Below, piece by piece: positions 1-7,248 of a stretch of 7,547 nt of DNA. Origin of the DNA: Bacteroidota bacterium (GTDB taxonomy: Bacteria > Bacteroidota > Bacteroidia > Bacteroidales > 4484-276); contig JABMQA010000503.1 of the NCBI GenBank assembly GCA_013203545.1, forward strand, positions 1 to 7,547, in the 5' to 3' direction. The position numbers and the translations under genes were made by a program. Below the pieces are notes generated by a model that worked only from the letters and a program-made list of their open reading frames with translations, was not told where the DNA came from and did no database searches. Numbering within the stretch: the stretch's first letter is position 1; the number at the start of each line of letters is the position of its first letter.

Positions 1-157
1 ATGTGATGTTTTGGAAGATCAAATTTTAAAAACAAGCCTGATAAATACAATTGTAGGTCTCCTCCGGTCAACTAATATGCCAAATAAGCAAAACTGTAAT
101 ATTGGCAAGGAATTCATGATGTGGTTCAGGTCTATTGAATTCACGAAATAATTTGAA

Positions 158-1345
158 TTAATACCTGGTATTTTCAATTGACAATCCGGAAATGTGCCTG
201 AGAATGCTTTCATCGTTGTCAGTAAATTCGATCCCTCTTCGCTTGTAAACAATTCTTGCAACATCAAGGGCTTTATCGATATCATAGGTTGAAAATCCGT
301 GTGTGCCCCCCCATGAAAATGAGGCTATGAAATTTCGCTGAAATCCCGGGCCAAAAATATTGGCATTCACGCCAATCACGGTTCCGGTATTAAACATCGT
401 ATTAATGGCGCATTTTGAATGGTCGCCCATGATCAAACCACAAAACTGCAAACCGGTGCCAACGAATGTCTGGTTGGGATAACTCCAGATTTTCACCTCA
501 TCATATGTATTTTTCAGGTTGGATGAATTGGTATCGGCACCAATGTTACACCACTCCCCAATAACCGAATTTCCCAGAAAACCATCGTGCGCTTTGTTGG
601 AATAGCCAAAAATCACAACATTGTTCAGTTCCCCTCCCACTTTGCTGGAAGGCCCGATAGTGGTGGGTCCATAAATCTTGGCATTCATTTTAACGGTACT
701 GTTTTCGCACAATGCAAAAGGCCCCCTTATTACACTACCTTCCATTACTTCGGCATTTTTCCCGATATAAATGGGGCCGGTTTGTGTATTAAGGATGGCT
801 CCGTTAACTTTCGCCAGCGGATCAATAAATAGCATCCCCCTTCCGATTACCGTATTGGTGGCATTTGGCCGCCTGTTCCTTCTGCCACGTGTTACCAATG
901 GAAAATCGTTGATTATGGCCCGTTCATTATTGGAAAAAATATCACAAGGGTTGTCAATTTTCAAAAACTGATCCCTGAGTGATATCTGTTTTATCCTTTC
1001 ATTTTCACTGTCAAGGCTGTTTTCAAGTTCATCTGTATTGATGTATTGTGCAATTACACAGTCATCTTTAACAAGCGACTCATTTAGGCTAAGCCGCTTT
1101 ATTTTCCTTACCAGCTCTCGTGTAGGGAGGATGGAACCGTTAATCAGCATAATCTTCTTTTCCCGTTTGAGCGAATATTTTTTACCCAGGTAATCTTCGG
1201 TGAGGGTGGAAGTTTTTGCTTTTAATAGATTTTCCCATTTCTCCCTGATGGTTAAAATCCCGATTCGTATATCAGCTACCGGACGGGTAAATGTTAGTGG
1301 CAACAAATAGTTGCGGGCATAATCGTCAAAAAGTACGTAATTCAT
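158..1345 (-). CDS. GlmU-like sugar nucleotidyltransferase with left-handed beta-helix domain
   Basis: The 395-residue product has an N-terminal sugar nucleotidyltransferase-like part (about 1-160) and a C-terminal left-handed beta-helix of hexapeptide repeats (about 165-340). It begins with FDDYARN..LLPLTFTRPVADIR.GILT, the characteristic opening of the Bacteroidota GlmU-like family. The canonical GlmU loop (LAAGxGTRM) is absent. In the helix domain, KAHDGFLG (His253) aligns with the GlmU acetyltransferase segment KAGHLTYLG that carries the catalytic His, and NIGADT follows as NIGAGT does in GlmU. The likely role is cytoplasmic UDP-sugar synthesis for peptidoglycan or surface polysaccharide, but the substrate is not known. 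The start at 1345 gives the family-typical MNYVLFDD; an in-frame ATG at 1387 would add 14 atypical residues. Stop is TAA. It lies 209 bases downstream of L31 and probably has its own promoter. Confidence is high for family, low for exact reaction. Confidence 0.88.
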   Translation of the reverse strand: MNYVLFDDYARNYLLPLTFTRPVADIRIGILTIREKWENLLKAKTSTLTEDYLGKKYSLKREKKIMLINGSILPTRELVRKIKRLSLNESLVKDDCVIAQYINTDELENSLDSENERIKQISLRDQFLKIDNPCDIFSNNERAIINDFPLVTRGRRNRRPNATNTVIGRGMLFIDPLAKVNGAILNTQTGPIYIGKNAEVMEGSVIRGPFALCENSTVKMNAKIYGPTTIGPSSKVGGELNNVVIFGYSNKAHDGFLGNSVIGEWCNIGADTNSSNLKNTYDEVKIWSYPNQTFVGTGLQFCGLIMGDHSKCAINTMFNTGTVIGVNANIFGPGFQRNFIASFSWGGTHGFSTYDIDKALDVARIVYKRRGIEFTDNDESILRHISGLSIENTRY

Positions 1346-1415
1346 AAAAAAACAATTGTGGTTGATTCTAAATAATTTGTCTGACATCCTTTCCCTGGTC
1401 GGGTTGGAACAATTG

Positions 1416-1423
1416 CAAATCTA
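1416..1423 (-). promoter_or_regulatory. Candidate -7 element for the GlmU-like gene
   Basis: On the minus strand this reads TAGATTTG, an exact match to the Bacteroidetes TAnnTTTG element. No TTTG or TTG lies at the usual distance upstream, so the promoter is only half supported. It would start transcription near 1409, upstream of both possible start codons (1387 and 1345). Confidence 0.3.
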
Positions 1424-1554
1424 TGAAAATTATTGATATGAGGTGCCATTGTGTAAATTATCTGCCCAAACACTTTACAATAAGGGTGGTAAAACAAGAA
1501 AAGCCCTCGTTATTGAGAGCCTCTATTTTGTCAGAATTCTTTTCTGGAAATACT

Positions 1555-1824
1555 TTATTGTGGGTTTCTGCCTTCGAGATGCTTTTTGTACCTGTTCTTG
1601 AATTTATCCACACGACCGGCAGTATCAACAAGTTTCATTTTTCCTGTGAAGAATGGATGCGAAGTATGTGAGATTTCAAGTTTGATCAGCGGATACTCTT
1701 TACCATCTTCATAGGTGATTTTTTCTTTTGTTGAAGCCGTTGACTTCGATAAAAACGAATAGCCGTTTGAAATATCCTGAAATACAACAAAACGATAATC
1801 TTTTGGATGAATGTCTTTTTTCAT
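1555..1824 (-). CDS. rpmE2: Type B 50S ribosomal protein L31 (zinc-independent)
   Basis: This 89-residue protein is a component of the large ribosomal subunit, where L31 sits in the intersubunit bridge region. It has the type B hallmarks MKKDIHPKDYRFVVFQD near the N-terminus, SHPFFTGK in the middle (about 55-62), and VDTAGRVDKFKNRY at about 66-79. Length is normal for type B. There is no cysteine anywhere, so it cannot form the zinc site of the C+ form and should work without zinc. Start is ATG at 1824 with GAAAGG at 1834-1839, nine bases upstream, an unusually clear Shine-Dalgarno for this phylum. Stop is TAA. It is the first gene upstream of the GlmU-like gene on the same strand and has a strong promoter. 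Identification is firm. Confidence 0.97.
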   Translation of the reverse strand: MKKDIHPKDYRFVVFQDISNGYSFLSKSTASTKEKITYEDGKEYPLIKLEISHTSHPFFTGKMKLVDTAGRVDKFKNRYKKHLEGRNPQ

Positions 1825-1852
1825 GTTTTAATACCTTTCAAATTTCGGCCTG

Positions 1853-1883
1853 CAAAAGTATTAATTATTTATTTAAAAACAAG
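1853..1883 (-). promoter_or_regulatory. Strong Bacteroidetes-type promoter of rpmE2
   Basis: On the minus strand, CTTG (1880-1883), exactly 19 bases (1861-1879), then TACTTTTG (1853-1860). This fits the TTG-N19-TAnnTTTG pattern of the primary sigma factor in Bacteroidetes. The spacer is AT-only. Predicted transcription start is near 1846, giving a leader of about 22 bases that contains the GAAAGG ribosome site. Confidence 0.7.
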
Positions 1884-1989
1884 CACATCGATAAGAAAAA
1901 AAATATGTGAAGGTCAAAAGACATTTTGAAGTACTATAATATCTTTATTTAAGAAGGCAACCAAACAGCTCACCATGCGCACCTGTCTT

Positions 1990-2012
1990 TTGCCCAATTT
2001 CCTGTTGGACAA
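1990..2012 (-). terminator. Weak hairpin after the GAF gene
   Basis: Twenty bases after the GAF-gene stop the minus strand can form an 8-bp stem, UUGUCCAA with UUGGGCAA (one G-U pair), around a 7-base loop. No U-run follows, so this is at best a weak or factor-assisted transcript end. It is the only hairpin of this size seen between the GAF gene and rpmE2. Confidence 0.25.
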
Positions 2013-2031
2013 TTCAAAACCTTATTTATTT

Positions 2032-4398
2032 TCAATTATGAGCTTCGTTCACAATTTTTTCCATATGCTCATTTTCGAATTCCGGATTGTTGGTTTTAAC
2101 CTTTACCCTGATTCCCTGCAGCCCTAATATTCCCTGGAGGTCTTCAATTCCGAAAAATTCAACTTCATCCTCAAGGTATCCGGCATCGATCATTGATTCG
2201 ATGTATTTTGAATATTCATCTTTATCGGCCTGATGGGAATAAATGATGGCGAGGTATCCCGGCTGTACCACCCTTTCATCCTTACCTTTGATATATGCCT
2301 TGTCGATTCTTTTCTTTGTGATTTCGTACCGCAGGTTATAGGCGCCATCCACATCGAATTTCTTTTCATCCTCCCGGAACCTGATGCTAAGCGGTTGTCC
2401 GTGTACCAGGATCATTTGCGTGGTTTCGAGGGCAGTGGGCAGGCCGGGCCTGATCAATGTGGTTGCCTGTGTGATTTCACACATCGTTTTAAGCTGCCAA
2501 AGCCTCAGGTTTTTAAGGTAAATAGAATTGAATTCCTGATTTTGAACGAGTGATTCCCCGATGTATATGGAGTGTTCGATGCCATCGGTACGGTATTTTT
2601 CGAAATAATGTGGAAACATTTGTTGGGCTTCGTCCTCACGTTTCTCCAAAAGGTTACCCACAGTTTCGTTGATAATCGCCACACTGGTTTCAAAATCTTT
2701 CCGCCGCTTATATAGAATGCCAAGTTCAGGATCGAGCATTTCAAAGTAAACATCTACAATTCCCTCCAGGTTTTCATTCTGCCTGCATAAATGTTTCAGA
2801 ACAGGTTCCACCTCCATTTTGATGTAGGTTAATATCTTTACTTCATCACCTGTGCTCAACTCATTTTCGATGGACTGTATATCGTTCCCGAGATTAAACT
2901 GGAAATGGTCGAGTATGGGCATAGCTTTCACACGCTTAATATGATCGATAACATTTGACAGCATTTTTAACTGCTCAACCAGATCTGCCTTTATTGCCCT
3001 GTTCCGTTCGTTGGATGACGACTTGATATCACAAACACCAAACAACGGATAGACATCTTTGAAAACAATCGACGGTTTCTGTTGTGGGATATTTCCCAGC
3101 TCCATGTTTAACAGATCGGTTGCCACCTCTTTAAATTTCCATGCAACGGTGGGGTGGATGGCAGTAAATTCTTCCTGAAGTTTTGCTTTGATCTGATTTT
3201 CGAGATCGGAAGCCTGCCGTTTGGCGGCGATGCCAAATGCTGTTAGGATGGCCTGTATCCTTACCAGTGAGCCGGTGTTGAGTTCATCCGGATTGGGAGA
3301 AGCTATTTCCAGCAATCCAACCAATTCTTCCTCATAATGAAGGGGAACAATAAGAATACTTCTGATGCCCTCCTCAACCAGCCTGGTTTCGATAATCGAC
3401 TTTGATTTAAGGTCATTCAAATCGCCAATTATCATGGGATGGCCTTTTATGGCCGCTTTTTCGTAAAGTGTATTTTTGTAATTCCTGCAAACAAATTCCG
3501 GATCACTCAATACCGTTATCCATGTGTTTCTGAATAGTGAGAATGATCGGGGATCATCGTTAAAAACAGCGATTCCTAACTTTATATCAGGCAATCCAAG
3601 CAACGACTTCATCCTTTTTTCTATCTTTTGGAGTTTGGTGCGGTTGATAATCGACTCCTTATCTAGAAGTTTATTTTGCATGGAAGTGACGGCCTGCTGA
3701 ACTGTATTTTCATGTATGTGAAACATCCCGAAACCTTCAAAAAGAAATTTGTCGGGGGGTATTATTTTTTGCCATAAAGATAGGTCATGATAGCTGTCAA
3801 TAAGTTGTGACAGATCTTTTTTGCCCGGGGCAGGTATTTTTCCCGTTTGTTTAATATCAACAAACCGCATATCTACATTCAAATGATAGTATTTAACCAG
3901 TCCCGATTCAGGATCGAATCTTTTAATGTTGAATTCCGGAATATCAAAGGAAGCATCGATATCGTAAAATTTTTTTAAAATGAGACTGTATGCATGAAGC
4001 GTTGGCCCATAAAGGTTTTTATTATTCTTGCCAAAAATAGCAGTATTGATTTCTTCTTCCGTTTCACCTAATATTTTTTTAAAGGCTTTGGTCGAATACA
4101 GCATGTTTGTATGGTAGGGGATGCTCGCGCCAAAAATGCCATGTTCTCTCTGGAAAGGAGAAATAATGCCAGAGAGCAGATGCCCAATCTCATCTTCGCA
4201 TTGTTTGAGTATGTCGCAATTGTTGAAATTGTTGGCAATATCCGGATTTTTCACAAACAGTTCCACCATATTTTTGGCTGTGGCCGATATGTATTTGTCT
4301 TCATTTTCAATAAGATTATTCCAGTAAGCTTTTAATGGCTCAATACTGAATGCAATCGGAAATGGGAATTTATCTATAAAAAATTGTGGGTTCATCAT
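2032..4398 (-). CDS. Large GAF-domain protein of unknown function
   Basis: The product is 788 residues, with no signal peptide and no membrane segment, so it is probably cytoplasmic. Residues about 255-395 look like a GAF domain: KLGIAVFNDD, then MIIGDLNDL, then EEGIRSILIVPL and ELVGLLEIASPNP, the typical strand order of a small-molecule or regulatory GAF fold. Around it lie long regions with no domain I recognise: an N-terminal part (1-250), a block YPLFGVCDIKSSSNERN (450-466) followed by a mostly helical stretch, and PHYFEKYRTDGIEHSIYIG (596-614). The C-terminus is acidic and mixed. There is no kinase, cyclase, GGDEF, EAL, phosphatase or DNA-binding motif. Large GAF proteins of this kind are, from memory, common in Bacteroidota and uncharacterised. 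Tandem ATG codons (4398, 4395) both fit the start; stop is TGA. It has its own promoter region. The GAF call is likely; function is unknown. Confidence 0.85.
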   Translation of the reverse strand: MMNPQFFIDKFPFPIAFSIEPLKAYWNNLIENEDKYISATAKNMVELFVKNPDIANNFNNCDILKQCEDEIGHLLSGIISPFQREHGIFGASIPYHTNMLYSTKAFKKILGETEEEINTAIFGKNNKNLYGPTLHAYSLILKKFYDIDASFDIPEFNIKRFDPESGLVKYYHLNVDMRFVDIKQTGKIPAPGKKDLSQLIDSYHDLSLWQKIIPPDKFLFEGFGMFHIHENTVQQAVTSMQNKLLDKESIINRTKLQKIEKRMKSLLGLPDIKLGIAVFNDDPRSFSLFRNTWITVLSDPEFVCRNYKNTLYEKAAIKGHPMIIGDLNDLKSKSIIETRLVEEGIRSILIVPLHYEEELVGLLEIASPNPDELNTGSLVRIQAILTAFGIAAKRQASDLENQIKAKLQEEFTAIHPTVAWKFKEVATDLLNMELGNIPQQKPSIVFKDVYPLFGVCDIKSSSNERNRAIKADLVEQLKMLSNVIDHIKRVKAMPILDHFQFNLGNDIQSIENELSTGDEVKILTYIKMEVEPVLKHLCRQNENLEGIVDVYFEMLDPELGILYKRRKDFETSVAIINETVGNLLEKREDEAQQMFPHYFEKYRTDGIEHSIYIGESLVQNQEFNSIYLKNLRLWQLKTMCEITQATTLIRPGLPTALETTQMILVHGQPLSIRFREDEKKFDVDGAYNLRYEITKKRIDKAYIKGKDERVVQPGYLAIIYSHQADKDEYSKYIESMIDAGYLEDEVEFFGIEDLQGILGLQGIRVKVKTNNPEFENEHMEKIVNEAHN

Positions 4399-4424
4399 GT
4401 CAGGATTTTAATTTCAGATAATGA

Positions 4425-4456
4425 CAAAAATAATTTTTTTGGATTTCAAATCCAAA
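4425..4456 (-). promoter_or_regulatory. Promoter P2 (proximal) of the GAF gene
   Basis: On the minus strand, TTTG (4453-4456), 20 bases (4433-4452), then TATTTTTG (4425-4432), an exact TAnnTTTG match. Predicted start is near 4418, leaving a leader of about 20 bases before the ATG. Its -33 TTTG is the last part of the -7 element of P1, so the two promoters overlap. Confidence 0.5.
4438..4456. promoter_or_regulatory. Perfect 19-bp palindrome, candidate operator
   Basis: Arms tttggattt and aaatccaaa are perfect inverted complements around a single central c. The site fills most of the spacer of P2, contains its -33 TTTG and overlaps the -7 element of P1. A protein bound here should block both promoters. 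The binding protein cannot be named. Confidence 0.45.
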
Positions 4457-4482
4457 GGTATTTTCATAATTATGCTTACAAA
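4453..4482 (-). promoter_or_regulatory. Promoter P1 (distal) of the GAF gene
   Basis: On the minus strand, TTTG (4479-4482), 18 bases (4461-4478), then TACCTTTG (4453-4460), an exact TAnnTTTG match. Predicted start is near 4446. Which of P1 and P2 is used cannot be decided from sequence. Confidence 0.5.
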
Positions 4483-4528
4483 ACAAATTCAAGATTAAAA
4501 ATTAACTGCCCCGCCTTGCTCATAAATC

Positions 4529-4584
4529 AGAACACGGAACACGGACAGCAGAACACGGAACACGGACAGCAGAACACGGAACAC
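4529..4584. repeat. 21-bp tandem repeat made of three heptamers
   Basis: Two identical 21-bp copies (4529-4549 and 4550-4570) are followed by the first 14 bases of a third (4571-4584). Each copy is built from three related heptamers: agaacac, ggaacac, ggacagc. The array begins 20 bases downstream of the response-regulator stop and lies upstream of the GAF promoters. It contains no gene. Confidence 0.9.
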
Positions 4585-4604
4585 ATAACCCTCATCCTTC
4601 CCTG

Positions 4605-5366
4605 CTAAAACTGCAACCGGCTTCTCAGGTTCTGCAAGCCGCTTTTACTCACGGTGATTTCGGTTCCGTTTTTTAGGATCAATACAAAACTGTCTTTTGA
4701 ATAGGGTTCAAGTTTCGTGATCTGATCAACCGCTACAATATACGATCTGTGTACACGAATAAACAGTTCAGGATCCAGGTTTAGCTCGAAATATTTGAGT
4801 GGCTTCTGTTTTAGAAATCGTTTTGCTCCAGTGAAAATTTCAACATAATCATCAGCCGACTGGATGTACTCGATCTCGTTTACAGGAATCACATCAACCT
4901 GGTTGCCCGATTTTACAACAATTCTTTGAAGAGGTTGCTCCGCTTGCTCAATTTCCCTCTTTAGACCCATCAAATGATCATCACCCTGGTTTTTTTGTCC
5001 GATCCGTTCCAGGGCTTTTTTCAGGGCCTCATCAAAACGTTTTTTCGAATAAGGCTTCAGTAAATAATCCACCGCACTGTGCTCGAAAGCCTTGATGGCA
5101 TAATCATCATGTGCTGTCGAAAAGATGATCACAGGCTTTTCATCCAGTATTTCGAGTAACTCGAAACCATTGATCTTGGGCATCTGGATATCCAGGAAAA
5201 TGATATCCGGTATATGATTGTTGATAGCCTTTAAACCTGAGAAACCATTTTCGCATTCCTCCATTATTTTTATATTGTCATGGTCGTCAAGATACTTTAT
5301 TATGACTTTTCTTGCCAATTCTTCATCATCGATGATGATTGCTTTTACTTGTTTTTCGGTGTTCAT
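4605..5366 (-). CDS. LytTR-family response regulator
   Basis: This 253-residue cytoplasmic transcription factor has a receiver domain (about 7-122) and a LytTR DNA-binding domain (about 147-250). The receiver has every key residue: acidic pair Asp13/Asp14, phospho-acceptor Asp59 in FLDIQMP, Thr84 in FSTAHDDYA, and Lys104 in YLLKPY. The LytTR domain shows IEYIQSADDYVEI, FIRVHRSYIV and LKNGTEITVSKSGLQNLR, as in LytR/AgrA/YehT-type regulators that bind paired direct repeats. I chose the ATG at 5366, which gives MNTEKQVKAIIIDDEE; the longer in-frame start at 5417 lies inside the kinase gene and adds 17 non-family residues. The kinase stop and this start read TGACATG, with one base between, so translation is probably coupled. 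It is last in the operon with the kinase and the LiaF-like protein; stop is TAG. Its likely target includes its own operon promoter. Confidence 0.95.
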   Translation of the reverse strand: MNTEKQVKAIIIDDEELARKVIIKYLDDHDNIKIMEECENGFSGLKAINNHIPDIIFLDIQMPKINGFELLEILDEKPVIIFSTAHDDYAIKAFEHSAVDYLLKPYSKKRFDEALKKALERIGQKNQGDDHLMGLKREIEQAEQPLQRIVVKSGNQVDVIPVNEIEYIQSADDYVEIFTGAKRFLKQKPLKYFELNLDPELFIRVHRSYIVAVDQITKLEPYSKDSFVLILKNGTEITVSKSGLQNLRSRLQF

Positions 5367-5367
5367 G

Positions 5368-6435
5368 TCAGTTTTTTTCGATGTTTTCCTGGTTTGGAAA
5401 GGTGAGGACAACCTCAAAGATATTGCTTTTTTTACGGATGTTCACCAGGTCATTTCTTTTATAGTGCAACATCATTCGCTTTTTAATATTTTCTATTCCA
5501 ATACCTTTCCCCTTTTTTGAGATACTTCCGGCAGTGAAGTTATTGCTGATACTGATTGTGAGATCTTCGTCGGTGGTAGTGCACATTGTTGTAATTGTAA
5601 CCGCATCTGTGCTTTCATTTACACCATGTTTAACGGCATTTTCAAAAAAGGGTTGTAAGATCATGTTGGGGATTTTCCTTTCAAGACATGCATCTTCAAT
5701 TTCATCTTCAACAAGTATGCGATCTCCAAACCTGATTTTTTCAATATTAAGATAGCATTGGATATTGTCAAGTTCCTCTTTCAGCGTAACAGTCTCCTTT
5801 TCATTTGTGCGAACTGTGTACCTCAGGAAATCGGACAACTCAATGATCATCTCCCTGGCCTTTTCCGCATCAGCAATGATCAGCGAATTAATTGAGTTAA
5901 GACTGTTGAACAGAAAATGTGGATTTATTTGCGATTTCAGCAGGTTCAATTCGGATTCTTTGATGATTTGCTTCAGTTCGGCCTCCTGCATGAGTTTTTC
6001 CTGGTAAACGCGGTAATAATTCATCAAATAGTAAATCATAACAAGTACGGCATAAAGCAGGATACCATATACAAATCTCCACGGTAGTGAAATACCCAGG
6101 AATTCCTGGTAATTAATATCCCCGGCAAATAGCCCATCAAGTATAAAGAAGCCTCCAAACAACCACAACAGAATAATGATCCCACCGGTTACCAGGTGGT
6201 CGGCAAGAACCAGGTGATACGACTGGTCGCTGATGGAGAGGTAACTGACCATATACCATATCCCGATGCCCAATAAAAACAACAGCGTTGTATAGACGAG
6301 GGCATCGGCTGCAGATACCATTGGTGGGAGCCCAAAAAAGAAGCTCAGTATCACAAAATGCAGCACCGAAACAAATATTCCTGAGAAGAGATAAACCAGG
6401 AAATTTTTTCTATCCGATAGAATTGGGTTTAACAT
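5368..6435 (-). CDS. LytS/YehU-type sensor histidine kinase
   Basis: This 355-residue inner-membrane kinase has four predicted membrane helices (about 10-34, 43-66, 79-101, 118-140), a short linker that is probably coiled (142-168), and then a His_kinase/HATPase module. The phospho-acceptor is His173 in SQINPHFLFNSLN. The ATP-binding N box is LQPFFENAVKHG with Asn266, and the glycine box is KGKGIGIENIKKR (308-320). There is no large extracellular sensor domain, so the signal is probably sensed within the membrane or passed on by a partner, for which the LiaF-like protein encoded just upstream is the obvious candidate. Start is ATG at 6435, five bases after the LiaF-like stop (TAAAGGATATG). 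It should phosphorylate Asp59 of the regulator encoded one base downstream. Stop is TGA. The family call is firm; the signal is unknown. Confidence 0.95.
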   Translation of the reverse strand: MLNPILSDRKNFLVYLFSGIFVSVLHFVILSFFFGLPPMVSAADALVYTTLLFLLGIGIWYMVSYLSISDQSYHLVLADHLVTGGIIILLWLFGGFFILDGLFAGDINYQEFLGISLPWRFVYGILLYAVLVMIYYLMNYYRVYQEKLMQEAELKQIIKESELNLLKSQINPHFLFNSLNSINSLIIADAEKAREMIIELSDFLRYTVRTNEKETVTLKEELDNIQCYLNIEKIRFGDRILVEDEIEDACLERKIPNMILQPFFENAVKHGVNESTDAVTITTMCTTTDEDLTISISNNFTAGSISKKGKGIGIENIKKRMMLHYKRNDLVNIRKKSNIFEVVLTFPNQENIEKN

Positions 6436-6440
6436 ATCCT

Positions 6441-7163
6441 TTAATAACTCTTTATTTCACCACCTCCAAAAATCACCAGGCCTTTAATAACGAGTGTTTT
6501 ATCGGTCTCTGGCATTACCTGTCTTGTTTTATAGCGTTTATCGGAAAATCCGCCAAATACACTCGTCACTTCTATTTTTATTTCCCAATCGGGAGGCACA
6601 ATCATGGTTGAGCCACCAAAAGTGTAAAATATTTCGATTTCATTTTTACCATCAGATAGTTGGGCCTTGGTAAAATCCAGTTCAGTTCCGCCAAAGATGC
6701 TAACGACTTTTCCTCCACGAAAATTCTGGCTCGTGATAATTTTTTCGCTGCCGCTAAAGATGCTTACCTCATCAATTGTATCAGCATTGTCATCAACGGG
6801 TTCCCCTATCTGATGATACGCTTTTCTGCCTTTACGGTTGTGACTATACAGGATAGATATGCCAATAACGATAAGTACAGTTGGCCAGATTATGCTCCAG
6901 GCATTATATTGTAAGCCAAATAATTTCGCATACATAAAGACACCACCAACAGCGATAAGGATCAAACCCGTTACTTTGTGTTGTGAAGAAAGCAGGTTAA
7001 AGATGCCGATTACGATGAGCAGCATTTGCCATGAGATAAATATTCTGCTTAATTCATAAGGTATTACCCCGATACCATCAAGGAGAAATAGTACACCGGC
7101 AACTATAATGAGCAGTGCTACTGCAATTGTTTTTGGTGTGCTTGACTGATTACAATGTGTCAT
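6441..7163 (-). CDS. LiaF-like membrane protein (LiaF transmembrane plus C-terminal beta domain)
   Basis: The 240-residue product has four short hydrophobic helices (about 12-30, 42-58, 63-80, 88-106) of the LiaF-TM type, a polar linker (108-130), and a cytoplasmic beta-rich domain (131-240). That domain repeats an FGG-like turn five times: IFSGSE (135), IFGGTE (156), TFGGST (181), VFGGFS (202) and IFGGGE (231), as expected for the LiaF C-terminal fold. LiaF in Firmicutes restrains the LiaS kinase and takes part in the response to cell-wall antibiotics; here the partner would be the LytS-type kinase just downstream. The start at 7163 is preceded by an A-rich leader with no Shine-Dalgarno, usual for this phylum. 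Stop is TAA. It is the first gene of the three-gene operon. The family assignment is good; the inhibitory role is inferred. Confidence 0.85.
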   Translation of the reverse strand: MTHCNQSSTPKTIAVALLIIVAGVLFLLDGIGVIPYELSRIFISWQMLLIVIGIFNLLSSQHKVTGLILIAVGGVFMYAKLFGLQYNAWSIIWPTVLIVIGISILYSHNRKGRKAYHQIGEPVDDNADTIDEVSIFSGSEKIITSQNFRGGKVVSIFGGTELDFTKAQLSDGKNEIEIFYTFGGSTMIVPPDWEIKIEVTSVFGGFSDKRYKTRQVMPETDKTLVIKGLVIFGGGEIKSY

Positions 7164-7209
7164 AATGTTTAATTTTTGTTATTTTTATTTTATTATTTGC
7201 ATGATGTGG

Positions 7210-7238
7210 CAAAAATAGGCGGATAACACATAACCAAT
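7210..7238 (-). promoter_or_regulatory. Promoter of the LiaF-like/kinase/regulator operon
   Basis: On the minus strand, ATTG (7235-7238), 17 bases (7218-7234), then TATTTTTG (7210-7217), an exact TAnnTTTG match. The -33 is imperfect and the spacer is a little short, which suits a promoter that needs an activator. Predicted start is near 7203, leaving an A-rich leader of about 40 bases. Confidence 0.5.
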
Positions 7239-7248
7239 CCATAGAAAA

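Noticed and set aside
78..107. Inverted repeat tgccaa/ttggca downstream of the GlmU-like gene, as a terminator
   Set aside because: Only 6 bp with an 18-base loop and no U-run; could easily occur by chance in AT-rich DNA.
110..142. Two gaattc sites flanking a short stretch
   Set aside because: Each is a 6-bp palindrome on its own; the pair gives no convincing stem or function.
1346..1387. Upstream ATG at 1387 as the start of the GlmU-like protein
   Set aside because: The added residues (MSDKLFRINHNCFF) are not family-like, while the ATG at 1345 gives the typical MNYVLFDD beginning.
1503..1520. Hairpin gccctc/gagagc between L31 and the GlmU-like gene
   Set aside because: Six positions with one mismatch and no U-run; too weak to call a terminator.
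1423..1671. Plus-strand reading frame of 82 codons
   Set aside because: It overlaps rpmE2 on the opposite strand, and its translation resembles no protein I know.
1914..1929. tcaaaa/ttttga hairpin upstream of rpmE2
   Set aside because: AT-only apart from one pair and only 6 bp; not stable enough.
2233..2553. Plus-strand frame of 106 codons inside the GAF gene
   Set aside because: Antisense shadow of a well-supported gene; no start signal or recognisable motif.
5367..5417. Longer response-regulator start at 5417
   Set aside because: It would overlap the kinase gene by 50 bases and add residues not part of the receiver domain; the start at 5366 sits one base after the kinase stop.
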